From positions 434,001 to 498,000 of the forward strand of contig NZ_JBBHER010000003.1 in the NCBI RefSeq assembly GCF_037646705.1: 64,000 nucleotides of DNA. Direction: 5' to 3'. This DNA is from Pikeienuella litoralis (GTDB lineage: Bacteria; Pseudomonadota; Alphaproteobacteria; Rhodobacterales; Rhodobacteraceae). The notes under the pieces were generated by a model. That model saw only the letters and a program-made list of their open reading frames with translations. It searched no databases and was not told the origin of the DNA. Numbering within the stretch: position 1 is the first letter of the stretch; every line of letters starts with the position of its first letter. This document shows, piece by piece, positions 53,820 to 62,827 of this stretch. Position numbers and translations under genes: made by a program.

Positions 53820-54481
53820 GCATACTGTCAGGGCCGCGCGCAGCGGCGCGGTCGGGCGCCGCGCGCTCGCTGGTGATCTTTCTGCATGGATACGGCGCGG
53901 ACGGGGCCGATCTCTTCGGGTTGGCGGAGGCGCTGGCGCCGCATTTGCCGGACACCGCGTTTCGCTCGCCGAACGCGCCGGAGCCGTGCGCGGTGAACCC
54001 GGGCGGGCGGCAATGGTTTCCGATCTCGTGGCTGGACGGGACCCCCGAGGCGGAGATGCGCGCAGGCGCGCGCCGGTCCGCCGCGACCCTGGCCGCCTAT
54101 CTCGCCGAAGCGATGGAGGAGGAGGGCGTCGCGGCGGATCGCACCGTTCTCGTCGGATTTTCGCAAGGCACGATGATGAGTCTCTCGGTCGGGCTCCGGG
54201 CGCCGTCGCAACTCGCCGGCATCGTCGGCTTTTCCGGCAAGCTGGTCATCGACGAGGAGGAGGGGCCGATCTCCTCATATCCGCCGGTGTTGCTCATTCA
54301 TGGCGATCAGGACGAGGTGATCCCGGTCGAAGCGATCCACGAGGCGCGCGCCGGGCTGGCGGCGGCCGGCGTGCCGGTCACCTGGCATATCAGCCCCGGC
54401 GTGGGACACGGGATCGGGCCCGACGGGCTCCGGTTGGCGCTGGATTTCATCAGCCGCGTGGTGTCGCCGACGAAAAGCTGA
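53816..54481 (+). CDS. Phospholipase/carboxylesterase family hydrolase
   Basis: A 221-residue alpha/beta hydrolase of the acyl-protein-thioesterase-like carboxylesterase family. LVIFLHGYGADGADLFGLAE forms the oxyanion loop, GFSQGTMM holds the nucleophile serine, IHGDQDEVIPVE the aspartate and GVGHGI the histidine. The substrate is unknown. It is translationally coupled to the glycosylase through an ATGA overlap. Confidence 0.88.
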   Translation: MSILSGPRAAARSGAARSLVIFLHGYGADGADLFGLAEALAPHLPDTAFRSPNAPEPCAVNPGGRQWFPISWLDGTPEAEMRAGARRSAATLAAYLAEAMEEEGVAADRTVLVGFSQGTMMSLSVGLRAPSQLAGIVGFSGKLVIDEEEGPISSYPPVLLIHGDQDEVIPVEAIHEARAGLAAAGVPVTWHISPGVGHGIGPDGLRLALDFISRVVSPTKS

Positions 54482-54551
54482 CTGCGGCGCCGCTTCCGGC
54501 CGACGCTGCGGGCAGGCGCGCCGAATTCACGTTGCGGGCGCCTGTTGTCGC

Positions 54552-54579
54552 TTGATCCCGACTTGCGTGCATATATAGT
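54552..54579 (+). promoter_or_regulatory. Promoter of the HNH endonuclease gene
   Basis: TTGATC (54552-54557) and TATAGT (54574-54579) with a 16-bp spacer form one of the best sigma-70-like pairs in the window. The leader would be about 12 nt, with no clear Shine–Dalgarno sequence. Confidence 0.55.
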
Positions 54580-54597
54580 GCGCATACGGTTCGTGAA

Positions 54598-55221
54598 ATG
54601 GGCGGGAGTGATGCGACCCAGAAGCCGGTGCTCGGTATGATCGGAACGGCGGCGATGAACTTCGTTCGCTCGCCCGGGCGGCTGCGAGATCACCCCGCGC
54701 TGGTCCTGAACGCCGACTATCGCCCGCTTTCCTATTTTCCGCTGTCGCTCTGGCCCTGGCAGGAGGCGGTCAAGGCCTGCTTTCTGGATCGGGTGCAGAT
54801 CGTCGCGGAATATGACGAGGTCGTGCACAGCCCGTCGGTGGAGATGCGGATTCCATCGGTCGTCGTGTTGCGGGACTATGTGCGCCCGGCGCTTTATCCG
54901 GCGTTCACCAGGTTCAATCTCTTCCTGAGGGACGAGTTCACCTGCCAGTATTGCGGCGCCTCCGGGGATATGACCTTCGATCATGTGACGCCCCGCTCGA
55001 AGGGCGGGCGCACGACCTGGGAGAATGTCGTGGCGTCCTGCCCGGCGTGCAATCTCGCCAAGGCCGATCGATCGCCGTCGGAGGCGCGGATGACGCTCCG
55101 CCGCCAGCCGCGCCGGCCGATGGCTGAGTCGCTTCGGAACGTCGGCAGGAAATTTCCGCCGCATCATCTGCACAAGAGCTGGCTGGATTTTCTCTACTGG
55201 GACACCGAGCTCGAAGCGTAG
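54598..55221 (+). CDS. HNH endonuclease family protein
   Basis: A 207-residue HNH nuclease common in alphaproteobacteria. The zinc-finger HNH core runs from about residue 118: FTCQYCGASGDMTFDHVTPR, SKGGRTTWENVVASCPACN, giving two CxxC pairs around the DH…N…H catalytic signature. The N-terminal 100 residues contain the conserved ALVLNADYRPLSYFPLSLWP. No restriction-modification partner is adjacent. The biological role is unclear; relatives are chromosomal and vertically inherited. Its 3' end overlaps the convergent dsbB gene by 28 bp. Confidence 0.88.
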   Translation: MGGSDATQKPVLGMIGTAAMNFVRSPGRLRDHPALVLNADYRPLSYFPLSLWPWQEAVKACFLDRVQIVAEYDEVVHSPSVEMRIPSVVVLRDYVRPALYPAFTRFNLFLRDEFTCQYCGASGDMTFDHVTPRSKGGRTTWENVVASCPACNLAKADRSPSEARMTLRRQPRRPMAESLRNVGRKFPPHHLHKSWLDFLYWDTELEA

Positions 55222-55685
55222 GCGCGCGCCGCGCCCGCCCAGACGACCGCGAGCGCGGCCGAGAGGACGCCGTTCCAGCCCGCCATCGAAACGCCGAGAA
55301 AACTCCAGGCGACCTCGTCGCAGCGCACCAGCGGCGCCGCCTTCAGCCGCGCCACCACCTCCGCGGGCGTCAGCCCGGCGACGGAGCCGCCGGTGCATGT
55401 GGAGGGCCCGTCCCAGTATCCGAGCTCGACCCCCGCGTGAAAGCCGCCGAGCCCGGAGCCGATCGCGAGCGCCAGCGCGCCGAGGAGAAGCGCCAGCCCG
55501 CCCGGCCGCCCCGGACCCGCCAGATACCCGGCGACGCCGAGCCCGATCGCGATGGCGTGCGGCCAGCGTTGCCAGAGGCACATGTGGCAGGGAAGCAAAC
55601 CGCCGACATATTGGCTGAAGAGCGCGCCGCCAAGCATCGCGGCGGGCCCGAGCGCGACGAGAAGCGGGAGCGCGCGGCGGGTCAT
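55194..55685 (-). CDS. Disulfide bond formation protein DsbB-like
   Basis: A 163-residue four-helix inner-membrane quinone reductase that reoxidises DsbA. The first redox pair is C33-H-M-C36 (LLPCHMCLWQRWPH). A second pair lies in the later periplasmic loop (STCTGG and VRCDEV), as expected for DsbB/DsbI. No dsbA gene is adjacent. ATG 55685 overlaps the stop of the YqaA-family gene by 4 bp. Confidence 0.9.
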   Translation of the reverse strand: MTRRALPLLVALGPAAMLGGALFSQYVGGLLPCHMCLWQRWPHAIAIGLGVAGYLAGPGRPGGLALLLGALALAIGSGLGGFHAGVELGYWDGPSTCTGGSVAGLTPAEVVARLKAAPLVRCDEVAWSFLGVSMAGWNGVLSAALAVVWAGAARAYASSSVSQ

Positions 55686-56263
55686 GCGAGGTAGCCCGCG
55701 GCGACGAAGCCGCCGATGAGCAGGATGACGAACACGGTCGCCGTCAGCCCCAGCCGTTTCTCGATGAAGGCGCGGATCGGCGGCCCGACCCGCCAGAGCA
55801 GCGCCGAGACCAGGAAGAAGATCCCGAATCGGGCGATCGCGCTGGCGACAAGAAAGGTCGGAAAGCCGAGCCCGGTCGCGCCGGAGAGGATGGTGATGAT
55901 CTTGAACGGAAACGGCGTGACGCCGGCCACAAGCACCGCCCAGGCGCCGTATGCGTTGTATTTCAGCGCGAAGGCGTCGAACCGGTCGGCGTAGCCGTAG
56001 AAGTCCAGAACCGGCCGGCCGATGCTGTCGAAGGCGAACGCGCCAAGCGCGTATCCGAAAACGCCGCCAGCCACCGAGGCGGCCGATGCGACCAGCGCGA
56101 TCCGCGCCCAGGCCCGCGGCTTCGCGATCACCATGGGAATCAGCAACGCGTGCGGCGGAATCGGAAAGAACGAGCTTTCGACGAAGCTGACGATGGCGAG
56201 CGCCCAGAGCGCATGGCGCGTCTCCGCGAGAGAGATGGTCCAATCGTAAAGGCGACGCAGCAT
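55682..56263 (-). CDS. YqaA-family (DedA/SNARE-associated-like) membrane protein
   Basis: A 193-residue protein with about five hydrophobic segments. It shows the DedA/VTT hallmark region (SFVESSFFPIPPHALLIPMV near the N-terminus, and GVTPFPFKIITILSGATGLG around residue 120, carrying the conserved G/P/F residues). DedA-like proteins are thought to move lipids or support membrane homeostasis; this subfamily's role is not known. ATG 56263 is chosen; no Shine–Dalgarno precedes it and the promoter lies directly upstream. Confidence 0.87.
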   Translation of the reverse strand: MLRRLYDWTISLAETRHALWALAIVSFVESSFFPIPPHALLIPMVIAKPRAWARIALVASAASVAGGVFGYALGAFAFDSIGRPVLDFYGYADRFDAFALKYNAYGAWAVLVAGVTPFPFKIITILSGATGLGFPTFLVASAIARFGIFFLVSALLWRVGPPIRAFIEKRLGLTATVFVILLIGGFVAAGYLA

Positions 56264-56271
56264 GGTCGTCG

Positions 56272-56300
56272 CCGATAGCAGCGCCGCGCCCCGCTGTCCA
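56272..56300 (-). promoter_or_regulatory. Candidate leaderless promoter of yqaA–dsbB
   Basis: On the minus strand TGGACA (56295-56300) is followed after 17 bp by TATCGG (56272-56277). Only 8 bp separate the −10 from the ATG at 56263, so transcription would begin at or within a few bases of the start codon. Confidence 0.45.
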
Positions 56301-56361
56301 TGCGATCCGGCGCCTGTTCGGCCGATGACGCGCCTTATTCGAATTGGCGCCGGCGCGGCGC

Positions 56362-56389
56362 TTGGTGCCCGGCGCGCCTTTCGTATACA
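56362..56389 (+). promoter_or_regulatory. Candidate promoter of the BTAD regulator gene
   Basis: TTGGTG (56362-56367) and TATACA (56384-56389) with a 16-bp spacer. It gives a leader of about 55 nt containing the AAGGAA ribosome binding site at 56440-56445. Confidence 0.45.
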
Positions 56390-56450
56390 AATCATCCGAT
56401 GTTCATCCCTAGCCGCCAGAGGGCCCGTGCGAGAAGCGCAAGGAACGCCG

Positions 56451-58418
56451 GTGATCGAAGTGCGCGCCTTGGGCGCGACCACCCTTCATGTCCCGCCATC
56501 GCGCGTCGCCGCGCCTCTGGGGATGAAGGCGCTCGCGCTTCTGGTCTATCTCGCCGATAACGCGCCGAGGCCGGTGACCCGCGACGCCTTGGCCGAACTG
56601 CTGTGGGAGCGCGTCCCTCCGGCTCAGGGCAGGGGAAGCCTGCGCCAGGAGATTCGCCGGATCAAGAAAACCCTCGGCGACGAGACATTCAACAAAGCCT
56701 TCACGGTTTCGGACAACCAGATCGGCCTCGTCGACGGCGCGTTCAGCTACGACGCCGGCGAGATGGAGAGCGCCGCGGCCGCGGACGCCGCCGAAGGGCT
56801 GGCGCGGGTCCTTGCGCTTTATGGCGGAGATTTCCTTGGCGACAACGCGTCGCGCGCGGACAGTTTCCAGCATTGGGCGACGGAGCGGCGGGAGTATTTC
56901 AAGGATACGGCGGTCGCCGCCTTGTCCCGGCTCGGGGTTCTCGATCTGGAGGCTGGCCGGACCGACCGCGCGCAGCGGGCCGCGGACCGGATCATCGCCA
57001 TCGATCCGCTGCATGAGCCGGGGCACGAGATCCTGATCCGGTGCCATCTGGCGAATGGAAGACGGGGGCAGGCGCGGGCCCATTTCGAGCGGTTCCGCGC
57101 GTTGATGCTGCGGGAGCTGGCGATCGAGCCGATGCGCGAGATCGCCGCCCTCGTCGCGCCCGGCGCCGCGCCCGCCGCGCGCAAACCGGCTGCGGCGGGG
57201 GGCGAGGATGGCGCGCGCCCGATGATCGCCGTCCTCAACGTCAGCTCTCCGATGGCCAAGGAACACGCCTATCTCGCTGGCGGCGTGGTGGATCAGATCG
57301 TCGCCAACCTGTTGAAGACCGCGTGGATTCGCGTCGCGTCGCTCAGCCCGGGATTGTTTTCGCAAAGCGGCTCGGGCGTTGAAATCGGCCAGCGCGACCT
57401 TCGCGATTACGCCGACTACGTCCTTCGCGTCGACGTGCGGGTGGCGGCGGACCGGATCGCGATCGCGGCGATGCTGACCCGGGTCGCCGACGGCGCCGCG
57501 ATTTTCTCCGACACGATGGAGGATGAATTCGCCGAACTTCTCACCCTGCAGCGCCGCGTCGCGCTCCGGATCGCCTCGGTTTTCGAGCCGCTGGTGCTCG
57601 ACGATCAGGCGCGCCGGGAAGCGGCGGTGAATTGGAGCGAGACGGAGGATCTCAATCACTGGCGTCTCCTGATGCGGGCGCGCTGGCTGTTCTGGACCAC
57701 GACGCGCGAGAACAATCTCGAGGCGCGCCGGATTCTGATCCGGGCGCTGAAGACGGATCCGAGAAACGTCCCGACCCATTGCATCCTCGCCTTCTCGCAC
57801 ATGCTCGACGCTTGGAGCGACTGGACCGCCGATATCGACGGCGCCGTCGGAGAGGCGCGGAACTGGGCGGAGAAGGCGGTTCAGATCGCGCCGAACGACG
57901 GGTGGGCGCAGTTCGCGCTCGGCGTCGCCTGTTCGGCGCCGGAGACGCTGGAGCAGGCGCGGGACCGGCTTCTTCATGCGCTCCGCCTCGCGCCGTCGCT
58001 GGTCGCCGCGACCGGCGAACTCGCGCGGGTTCTGGTGTGCCTGGACGAGACCGCGGAGGCCCGGCGGCTGGCGGATGAGGCGCTCGCGCTTTCGCCCTAT
58101 GATCAGCATGCGGGCCTCTGGCTGCGCACGAAAGCGCTTGCGCACTGGCTGGAGGGGGATCTGGCCTCGGCGCTGGACCTCATCGACTTCGCGTTGATCG
58201 TGCGGCCGGGGTGGCCTCAGAATCACTATCTTCGCGCGGCGATCCTCGCCGAAATGGGCGACGACCCGGCGGCCCGGACGGCGCTCGGGCGGGGTGTGGA
58301 GCTGATGGGGTCCTATTCCGACGCGGCGCTCCGCATTGGCCATCCTTTCCGCGACAGGGCGCATTACGCGCGGCTGGTCAGGGCGCTGAACCGCGCCGGG
58401 GGCGGCTTCGCCGGCTGA
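56451..58418 (+). CDS. BTAD-domain transcriptional regulator with TPR C-terminus
   Basis: A 655-residue one-component regulator. Residues 1-105 form an OmpR/SARP-type winged helix (VIEVRALGATTLHV to FSYDAGEME, including LAELLWERVPPAQGRGSLRQ). Residues about 105-250 are the bacterial transcriptional-activator (BTAD) helical domain (RAQRAADRIIAIDPLHEPGH). Residues about 255-385 resemble a TolB-like domain (MIAVLNVSSPMAKEHAYLAG), and the rest carries TPR-like helical pairs. The chosen start is GTG 56451 with AAGGAA 5 bp upstream; earlier starts would overlap the divergent yqaA gene. Ligand and targets are unknown. Confidence 0.82.
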   Translation: MIEVRALGATTLHVPPSRVAAPLGMKALALLVYLADNAPRPVTRDALAELLWERVPPAQGRGSLRQEIRRIKKTLGDETFNKAFTVSDNQIGLVDGAFSYDAGEMESAAAADAAEGLARVLALYGGDFLGDNASRADSFQHWATERREYFKDTAVAALSRLGVLDLEAGRTDRAQRAADRIIAIDPLHEPGHEILIRCHLANGRRGQARAHFERFRALMLRELAIEPMREIAALVAPGAAPAARKPAAAGGEDGARPMIAVLNVSSPMAKEHAYLAGGVVDQIVANLLKTAWIRVASLSPGLFSQSGSGVEIGQRDLRDYADYVLRVDVRVAADRIAIAAMLTRVADGAAIFSDTMEDEFAELLTLQRRVALRIASVFEPLVLDDQARREAAVNWSETEDLNHWRLLMRARWLFWTTTRENNLEARRILIRALKTDPRNVPTHCILAFSHMLDAWSDWTADIDGAVGEARNWAEKAVQIAPNDGWAQFALGVACSAPETLEQARDRLLHALRLAPSLVAATGELARVLVCLDETAEARRLADEALALSPYDQHAGLWLRTKALAHWLEGDLASALDLIDFALIVRPGWPQNHYLRAAILAEMGDDPAARTALGRGVELMGSYSDAALRIGHPFRDRAHYARLVRALNRAGGGFAG

Positions 58419-58439
58419 CTGAAATGCGATTTGCGGCGC

Positions 58440-59387
58440 TCACCCCGTCGCGGCGCCGCCAAGGATCCAGAGCCACCCCGCCACCGAGACGACCGAGGCC
58501 GCGGTCGCGATGATGATGGTGGATGCGACCTCCCCTGTCGCGCGGTCGTAAATCGAGGAGAAGACATACACGTTCACTCCCGGCGCCATCGCCGCCATCA
58601 CCGTCGCGGAGCGCACGAAGCCCGGCTCCAGATTGAAGACATGGTGCGTGAGAACGAACGCGATCGCGGGATGGACGATGATCGAGAGAAACGTGACCGT
58701 CATCGCCTCGCCGAGGGCCGACCGGATGCGGTAGCGGCTCAGAACGGCGCCAAGAGCGAAAAGCGCCGTCGGCAGCGCCGCCCGGGCGACCATCTCCGCA
58801 GCCGCGGAGACCGGCCCCGGCAACGGCAGGCCGCTGAAATTATATGCTATTCCCGCGGCGCTGGCCATTGTTATGGCGTTGTGGAACATGCCCCGCGCGG
58901 TGACCTGGATGGTGGCGGCGAAGCTCCGCCCGTCGGCGCGGAGAAACTCCATGGTGGTGATGCCGATCAGATAGCAGGCCGGGGCGTGAAGCGCGATCAG
59001 CGCGTAGTTCGGCGCCAGCGATTCGGCGCCGTAAGCCCGCTCCATGATCGGCAATCCGAGAAGCACGGAGTTGGAGAAGAGCGCGCCGAAGCCGATGGCG
59101 ACGCTTTCGCCCGGACGGCGGTGAAAGATGCGCCGCGCCGCGACATAGCCGAGCGCGAAACAGATGATCGCGCCGCCGTAGAAGCTGACGATCAGCCGCG
59201 GGTCGAAGACCCTGCTGAAATCCAGCCGGAACAGCGCGAGAAAAAGCAGGCACGGTATGGCGAAACTCTGCGCGAATCCCATCAGCGCGGAGACGCCCGT
59301 CTCGGGAAAGAACCGGTATTTCGCGGCGAGGTAGCCGGCGCCCACGATCAGAAAGACCGGCAGGACCGTGTTGAGAATGTTCAGCAT
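58440..59387 (-). CDS. AEC-family (auxin efflux carrier-like) transporter
   Basis: A 315-residue permease with about ten membrane segments, of the MleP/MdcF-type AEC family. NTVLPVFLIVGAGYLAAKY is the usual first helix, FSNSVLLGLPIMERAYG the conserved N-G-P segment, and APGVNVYVFSSIYDRA the late family motif. Family members carry malate, malonate or other small anions; the substrate here is unknown. It is convergent with the BTAD regulator gene (21 bp apart). Confidence 0.9.
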   Translation of the reverse strand: MLNILNTVLPVFLIVGAGYLAAKYRFFPETGVSALMGFAQSFAIPCLLFLALFRLDFSRVFDPRLIVSFYGGAIICFALGYVAARRIFHRRPGESVAIGFGALFSNSVLLGLPIMERAYGAESLAPNYALIALHAPACYLIGITTMEFLRADGRSFAATIQVTARGMFHNAITMASAAGIAYNFSGLPLPGPVSAAAEMVARAALPTALFALGAVLSRYRIRSALGEAMTVTFLSIIVHPAIAFVLTHHVFNLEPGFVRSATVMAAMAPGVNVYVFSSIYDRATGEVASTIIIATAASVVSVAGWLWILGGAATG

Positions 59388-59423
59388 GGCCAGACGCCAT
59401 CGGCCGCAAGGCGCGCCGACGCG

Positions 59424-60221
59424 TCAGATCGGGAATTCAAGCCGCATGCCGTCAAAAGCCGGCTCCACATGGGCGGGGATCTCCGTTTTCACGGTTTCGT
59501 AATCGATATCGATATGCATGTTCGTGATCACGGCTCTCGGCGCGCCCGACCGTTCGATCCATTCCAGAGACTGCGCGAGATGGGTGTGCGTCGGGTGCGG
59601 CTTGTAGCGGAGCGCGTCGAGAACCCAGCATTCGATCCCGTCGATTTCGGCCCAGGCTTCATCAGTCATCTGCGCGACGTCGGGGAGATAGGCGAGCGGG
59701 CCGATCCGGAAGCCGAGCGCGTCGATCGAGCCGTGGTTCACCCGGAACGGGCGCGCCGTCACCGGGCCGCCCGCGCCGTCGATGGTGATCGGGCCGTCGA
59801 GAAGCCGAAGGTCGAGGATCGGCGGGTAGGGGCTCCCCTCGGGCTGGATGAAGGCGTAGCCAAACCGCGCAAGCAGCGAGTCCGATGTCTTCCGGTCGGC
59901 CCAGACCGGCAGACGCTGGTGCTGGTTGAAGACGATCATCCTGAGATCGTCGAGGCCGTGGACATGGTCGGCGTGCTCGTGGGTGTAGAGCACGGCGTCG
60001 AGATTGCCGACGCCCGCGTCGAGCAATTGCTGACGGAGATCGGGCGACGTGTCGATCAGCACGCGGGTCGCGGCGTCGCCCTCGAACCGCTCGACCAGCA
60101 TCGAGCAGCGCCGGCGGAAATTCTTCGGGTTTGAGGGGTCGCACTGGCCCCAGCGCCCGCCGAGGCGCGGCACGCCGCCGGAGGAGCCGCAGCCGAGGAT
60201 GGTGAAGCGGAGCGTTCCCAT
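59424..60221 (-). CDS. Metallo-beta-lactamase-fold hydrolase (PhnP-like)
   Basis: A 265-residue MBL-fold phosphodiesterase-like enzyme. The metal site is YTHEHADHVHGLDD (HxHxDH) near residue 90, preceded by LIDTSPDLRQQLL. The start FTILGCGSSGGVPRLGG is typical of the PhnP/RNase Z-related branch, and the late histidine lies in NMHIDIDYETV. No phn genes are near. ATG 60221 overlaps the tatD stop, and the pair is widespread downstream of holB in alphaproteobacteria. Confidence 0.87.
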   Translation of the reverse strand: MGTLRFTILGCGSSGGVPRLGGRWGQCDPSNPKNFRRRCSMLVERFEGDAATRVLIDTSPDLRQQLLDAGVGNLDAVLYTHEHADHVHGLDDLRMIVFNQHQRLPVWADRKTSDSLLARFGYAFIQPEGSPYPPILDLRLLDGPITIDGAGGPVTARPFRVNHGSIDALGFRIGPLAYLPDVAQMTDEAWAEIDGIECWVLDALRYKPHPTHTHLAQSLEWIERSGAPRAVITNMHIDIDYETVKTEIPAHVEPAFDGMRLEFPI

Positions 60222-61027
60222 CAGGAGGCGCCCGCGCCGGTCCAGGCCGCGGCCTTGGCGAACAGCCGCTCGAAATTGGCGGTGGTGGCGGCGGCGAATT
60301 CCGGAAAGGGGAGGCCCTTCACCCGCGCGCCGACGGCGGCGGTGAGCGCGGTGTAGGCGGGCTCGCATGGCTTGCCCCGGTGCGGCGGGGGCGCGAGATA
60401 GGGCGAGTCGGTCTCGACCAGGATCCGCTCCAGCGGCGCCGCGGCGAAGACCGCGCGCACCGCATCCGCGGATTTGAAGGTGGCGACCCCCGACATCGAG
60501 AGATAGAATCCGAGGTCGAGCGCGACCTCCGCGAGAGCCGCGCCGGAAGAAAAACAATGCATGACGCATGAATAGGCGCCGTTGGCGTGCTCCTCCGCCA
60601 GGATCCGCGCCATGTCGTCGTCGGCGTCGCGCGAATGAATGATCAGCGGCAGCCCGGTGCGCCGCGCGGCCTCGATATGCACGCGGAGGCTTCGCTGCTG
60701 CGCGGCGGCGCTCTCGGCCGTATAGTGATAGTCCAGCCCGGTCTCGCCGACGCCGACCATTTTCGGATGGGCGGCGAGCGCGACGATCTCCGCCACCGTC
60801 GCCTCCTTCTCCGTGGCGACATTCATCGGATGAACGCCGGCGGCGAAAAACACGCCTTCGTGCGCCTCGGCGATGGCGCGGACGGACGGCGCGGAGGGCA
60901 GGCGGGTGCAGATCGTGACCATGCGCCGGACCCCGGACGCGGCGGCGCGGGCGACGACGTCAGGCAGATCTCCGGCGAGATCGGGAAAGTCGAGATGACA
61001 GTGGCTGTCCACCAGTTCGGGAGGCAT
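60221..61027 (-). CDS. TatD-family metal-dependent hydrolase
   Basis: A 268-residue TIM-barrel amidohydrolase-type deoxyribonuclease. Metal ligands are in VDSHCHLDF (HxH near residue 8), GVGETGLDYHY (Glu), PLIIHSRDAD and MHCFSSG (His residues), and LVETDSPYL (Asp). Relatives are 3'-exonucleases linked with DNA repair and turnover. It lies between holB and the MBL-fold gene; the spacer to holB is 29 bp. Confidence 0.92.
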   Translation of the reverse strand: MPPELVDSHCHLDFPDLAGDLPDVVARAAASGVRRMVTICTRLPSAPSVRAIAEAHEGVFFAAGVHPMNVATEKEATVAEIVALAAHPKMVGVGETGLDYHYTAESAAAQQRSLRVHIEAARRTGLPLIIHSRDADDDMARILAEEHANGAYSCVMHCFSSGAALAEVALDLGFYLSMSGVATFKSADAVRAVFAAAPLERILVETDSPYLAPPPHRGKPCEPAYTALTAAVGARVKGLPFPEFAAATTANFERLFAKAAAWTGAGAS

Positions 61028-61056
61028 TGTTCGCTCCGGGCGCTTTATCTTGTCGG

Positions 61057-62187
61057 TTAAACGGGGCGCGCGCGGATTTTTCGGGCGGCGGCGTCAAACA
61101 TGAAGAAGATATCCAGCATGACCATCGCAGGGTCAAGGTTGACCGTCTGCGCGCGCGCGGCCTTTTCCTGAATCCCGCTGGCGAGGTCGGCCCAGGCGCG
61201 GGCGGCGGCGGGATCCGGGGCGAGCTTCGCGAAAATCGCCCCCTCGTCGGGCGCCGCGGGGCTGGCGAGGCCGAGCGCGCCCGCCCGCGCCAGCCGCGCG
61301 AGAAGGATATCCATCAGCCGCAACGTGAGATCGAACATCTCCGCCTTCTCGCGCCCGGCGCAGGCGTCGGCGATCGCGATCATCTCCCGGCGGTCCATGT
61401 CCGGGGCGCCGGCGATCAGCCGAACGAGGCGGCGATAGAGCTTCGGGCCGTCCGCCTCGACCAGCCGCGCCGCCTCTCCCGCGGCGCCGTCGGCGAGGAT
61501 GGCGAGCGCATCGAGATCGTCGGCGGGCGCCACGCCCGCGTCCGCGAGGGCGGCGGCGAGATCCGCCGGCCCGAGCGGAGAGAGCCTCAACGTCCGGCAG
61601 CGGGAGCGGATCGTCGGCAAGAGGCGCGCCGGCGCATGTGAGACGAGCAGAAGAAGCGCGCGCGGCGGCGGCTCCTCCAGAAGTTTCAGGATCGCGTTGG
61701 CGGCGGCCCCGTTCATCTCCTCCGCCGCGTCGACGATGGCGACGCGCCAGCCGCCATCCGTCGCGGTGAGCTGAAAGAAGCTCTTGAGGCGCCGGACGTC
61801 GTCGACCCGGATTCGCGTCGCCAGCTTGCCGGTCTTGGCGTCGGCCATCCGCCGGAGCGTGAAGAGCCGCGGCTCCGCCCCGGCGGCGACGCGCCGCGCG
61901 ACCGCGTGATCGGCGGGAAGATCCAGCGTCTCCGGCGGCGCCGCCGCTTCGAGAAGCCCGCCGCCGTCATCCGACGCCAGCCTGCGGCGCGCGATCCGGT
62001 AAGCCAGCGTCGCCTTGCCGATCCCACGCGGCCCGGTCAGAAGCCAGGCGTGATGGAGCCGTCCCGCGCCCCACGCTTCGAGAAACGAGGCCTCGGCGGC
62101 GCTCTGGCCGTAAAGCGCGCGCGTCTCTCGCGGGTGCGGCAGATGGCCGACGCGGTCGGCCTCCGCGGGCGCGTCCTCCTCCGCCAT
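61057..62187 (-). CDS. holB: DNA polymerase III subunit delta'
   Basis: A 376-residue clamp-loader AAA+ subunit. The P-loop is LLTGPRGIGKATLAYRIARR (about residues 49-68), the segment RVAIVDAAEEMNGAAANAIL contains the modified Walker B/sensor, and LEEPPPRALLLLVSHAPARLLPTIRSRC is the SRC sensor motif (split: LEEPPPRALLLLVSH, APARLLPTIRSRC). It overlaps the tmk stop (TGATG). Confidence 0.93.
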   Translation of the reverse strand: MAEEDAPAEADRVGHLPHPRETRALYGQSAAEASFLEAWGAGRLHHAWLLTGPRGIGKATLAYRIARRRLASDDGGGLLEAAAPPETLDLPADHAVARRVAAGAEPRLFTLRRMADAKTGKLATRIRVDDVRRLKSFFQLTATDGGWRVAIVDAAEEMNGAAANAILKLLEEPPPRALLLLVSHAPARLLPTIRSRCRTLRLSPLGPADLAAALADAGVAPADDLDALAILADGAAGEAARLVEADGPKLYRRLVRLIAGAPDMDRREMIAIADACAGREKAEMFDLTLRLMDILLARLARAGALGLASPAAPDEGAIFAKLAPDPAAARAWADLASGIQEKAARAQTVNLDPAMVMLDIFFMFDAAARKIRARPV

Positions 62188-62819
62188 CAGCGGAGCGCCG
62201 GCGAGATCGCGGCCCAGACGCGCTCCGCGACCTCCGCTTCCGGCCCGGACGCGTCGATCAGCCTGCAGCGGCCCGGCTCCGCCGCGGCGAGGTCGCGGAA
62301 GATGGCGCGAAGCCGGATCTGGAAGGCCTCTCCGAGCCGCTCGAAGCGCTCCTCGTCGCCCGCGCGGGCGAGGCCGCGCGTCAGGGCTTCGCCTGGCTCC
62401 ATGTCGAAGATCAGCGTGAGCGCGGGGTCGAGGCCGATGGTCCGCTCGTGGAGGAGGTCGATCAGCTCGCGCGCGGCGCCGGGGCCGCCGGGGCGGGCCG
62501 CCGCCTGATAGGCGCGGGTCGAATCGGTGAACCGGTCGCAGACCACCACCGCGCCCCGATCCAGCGCGGGGCGGATCGTCCGCTCCAGATGGTCGCGCCT
62601 TGCGGCGAAAAACAGCAGCGTCTCCGTCACCGGCGACCAGCGCGCGGGATCGCCGGTGAGAAGAAGGCGGCGGATCTCCTCCGCGCCGGGCGCGCCGCCG
62701 GGCTCGCGCGTCAGCACAACTTCATGGCCCGCCGCGCGCAAACGCTCCGCGAGCCGCCGCGCCTGGGTGCTCTTGCCGGCGCCGTCTACCCCTTCAATGG
62801 TGAAGAACACCCCCGCCAT
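62187..62819 (-). CDS. tmk: Thymidylate kinase
   Basis: A 210-residue dTMP kinase. The P-loop FTIEGVDGAGKSTQARRLAE is at residues 6-25, TREPGGAPGAEEIRRLLL is the DRX/TR segment, and VVCDRFTDSTRAYQAAAR is the LID/substrate motif. It provides dTDP for DNA synthesis. It lies 8 bp after dacA and directly before holB, a classical arrangement. Confidence 0.96.
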   Translation of the reverse strand: MAGVFFTIEGVDGAGKSTQARRLAERLRAAGHEVVLTREPGGAPGAEEIRRLLLTGDPARWSPVTETLLFFAARRDHLERTIRPALDRGAVVVCDRFTDSTRAYQAAARPGGPGAARELIDLLHERTIGLDPALTLIFDMEPGEALTRGLARAGDEERFERLGEAFQIRLRAIFRDLAAAEPGRCRLIDASGPEAEVAERVWAAISPALR

Positions 62820-62827
62820 CAGGTCGG

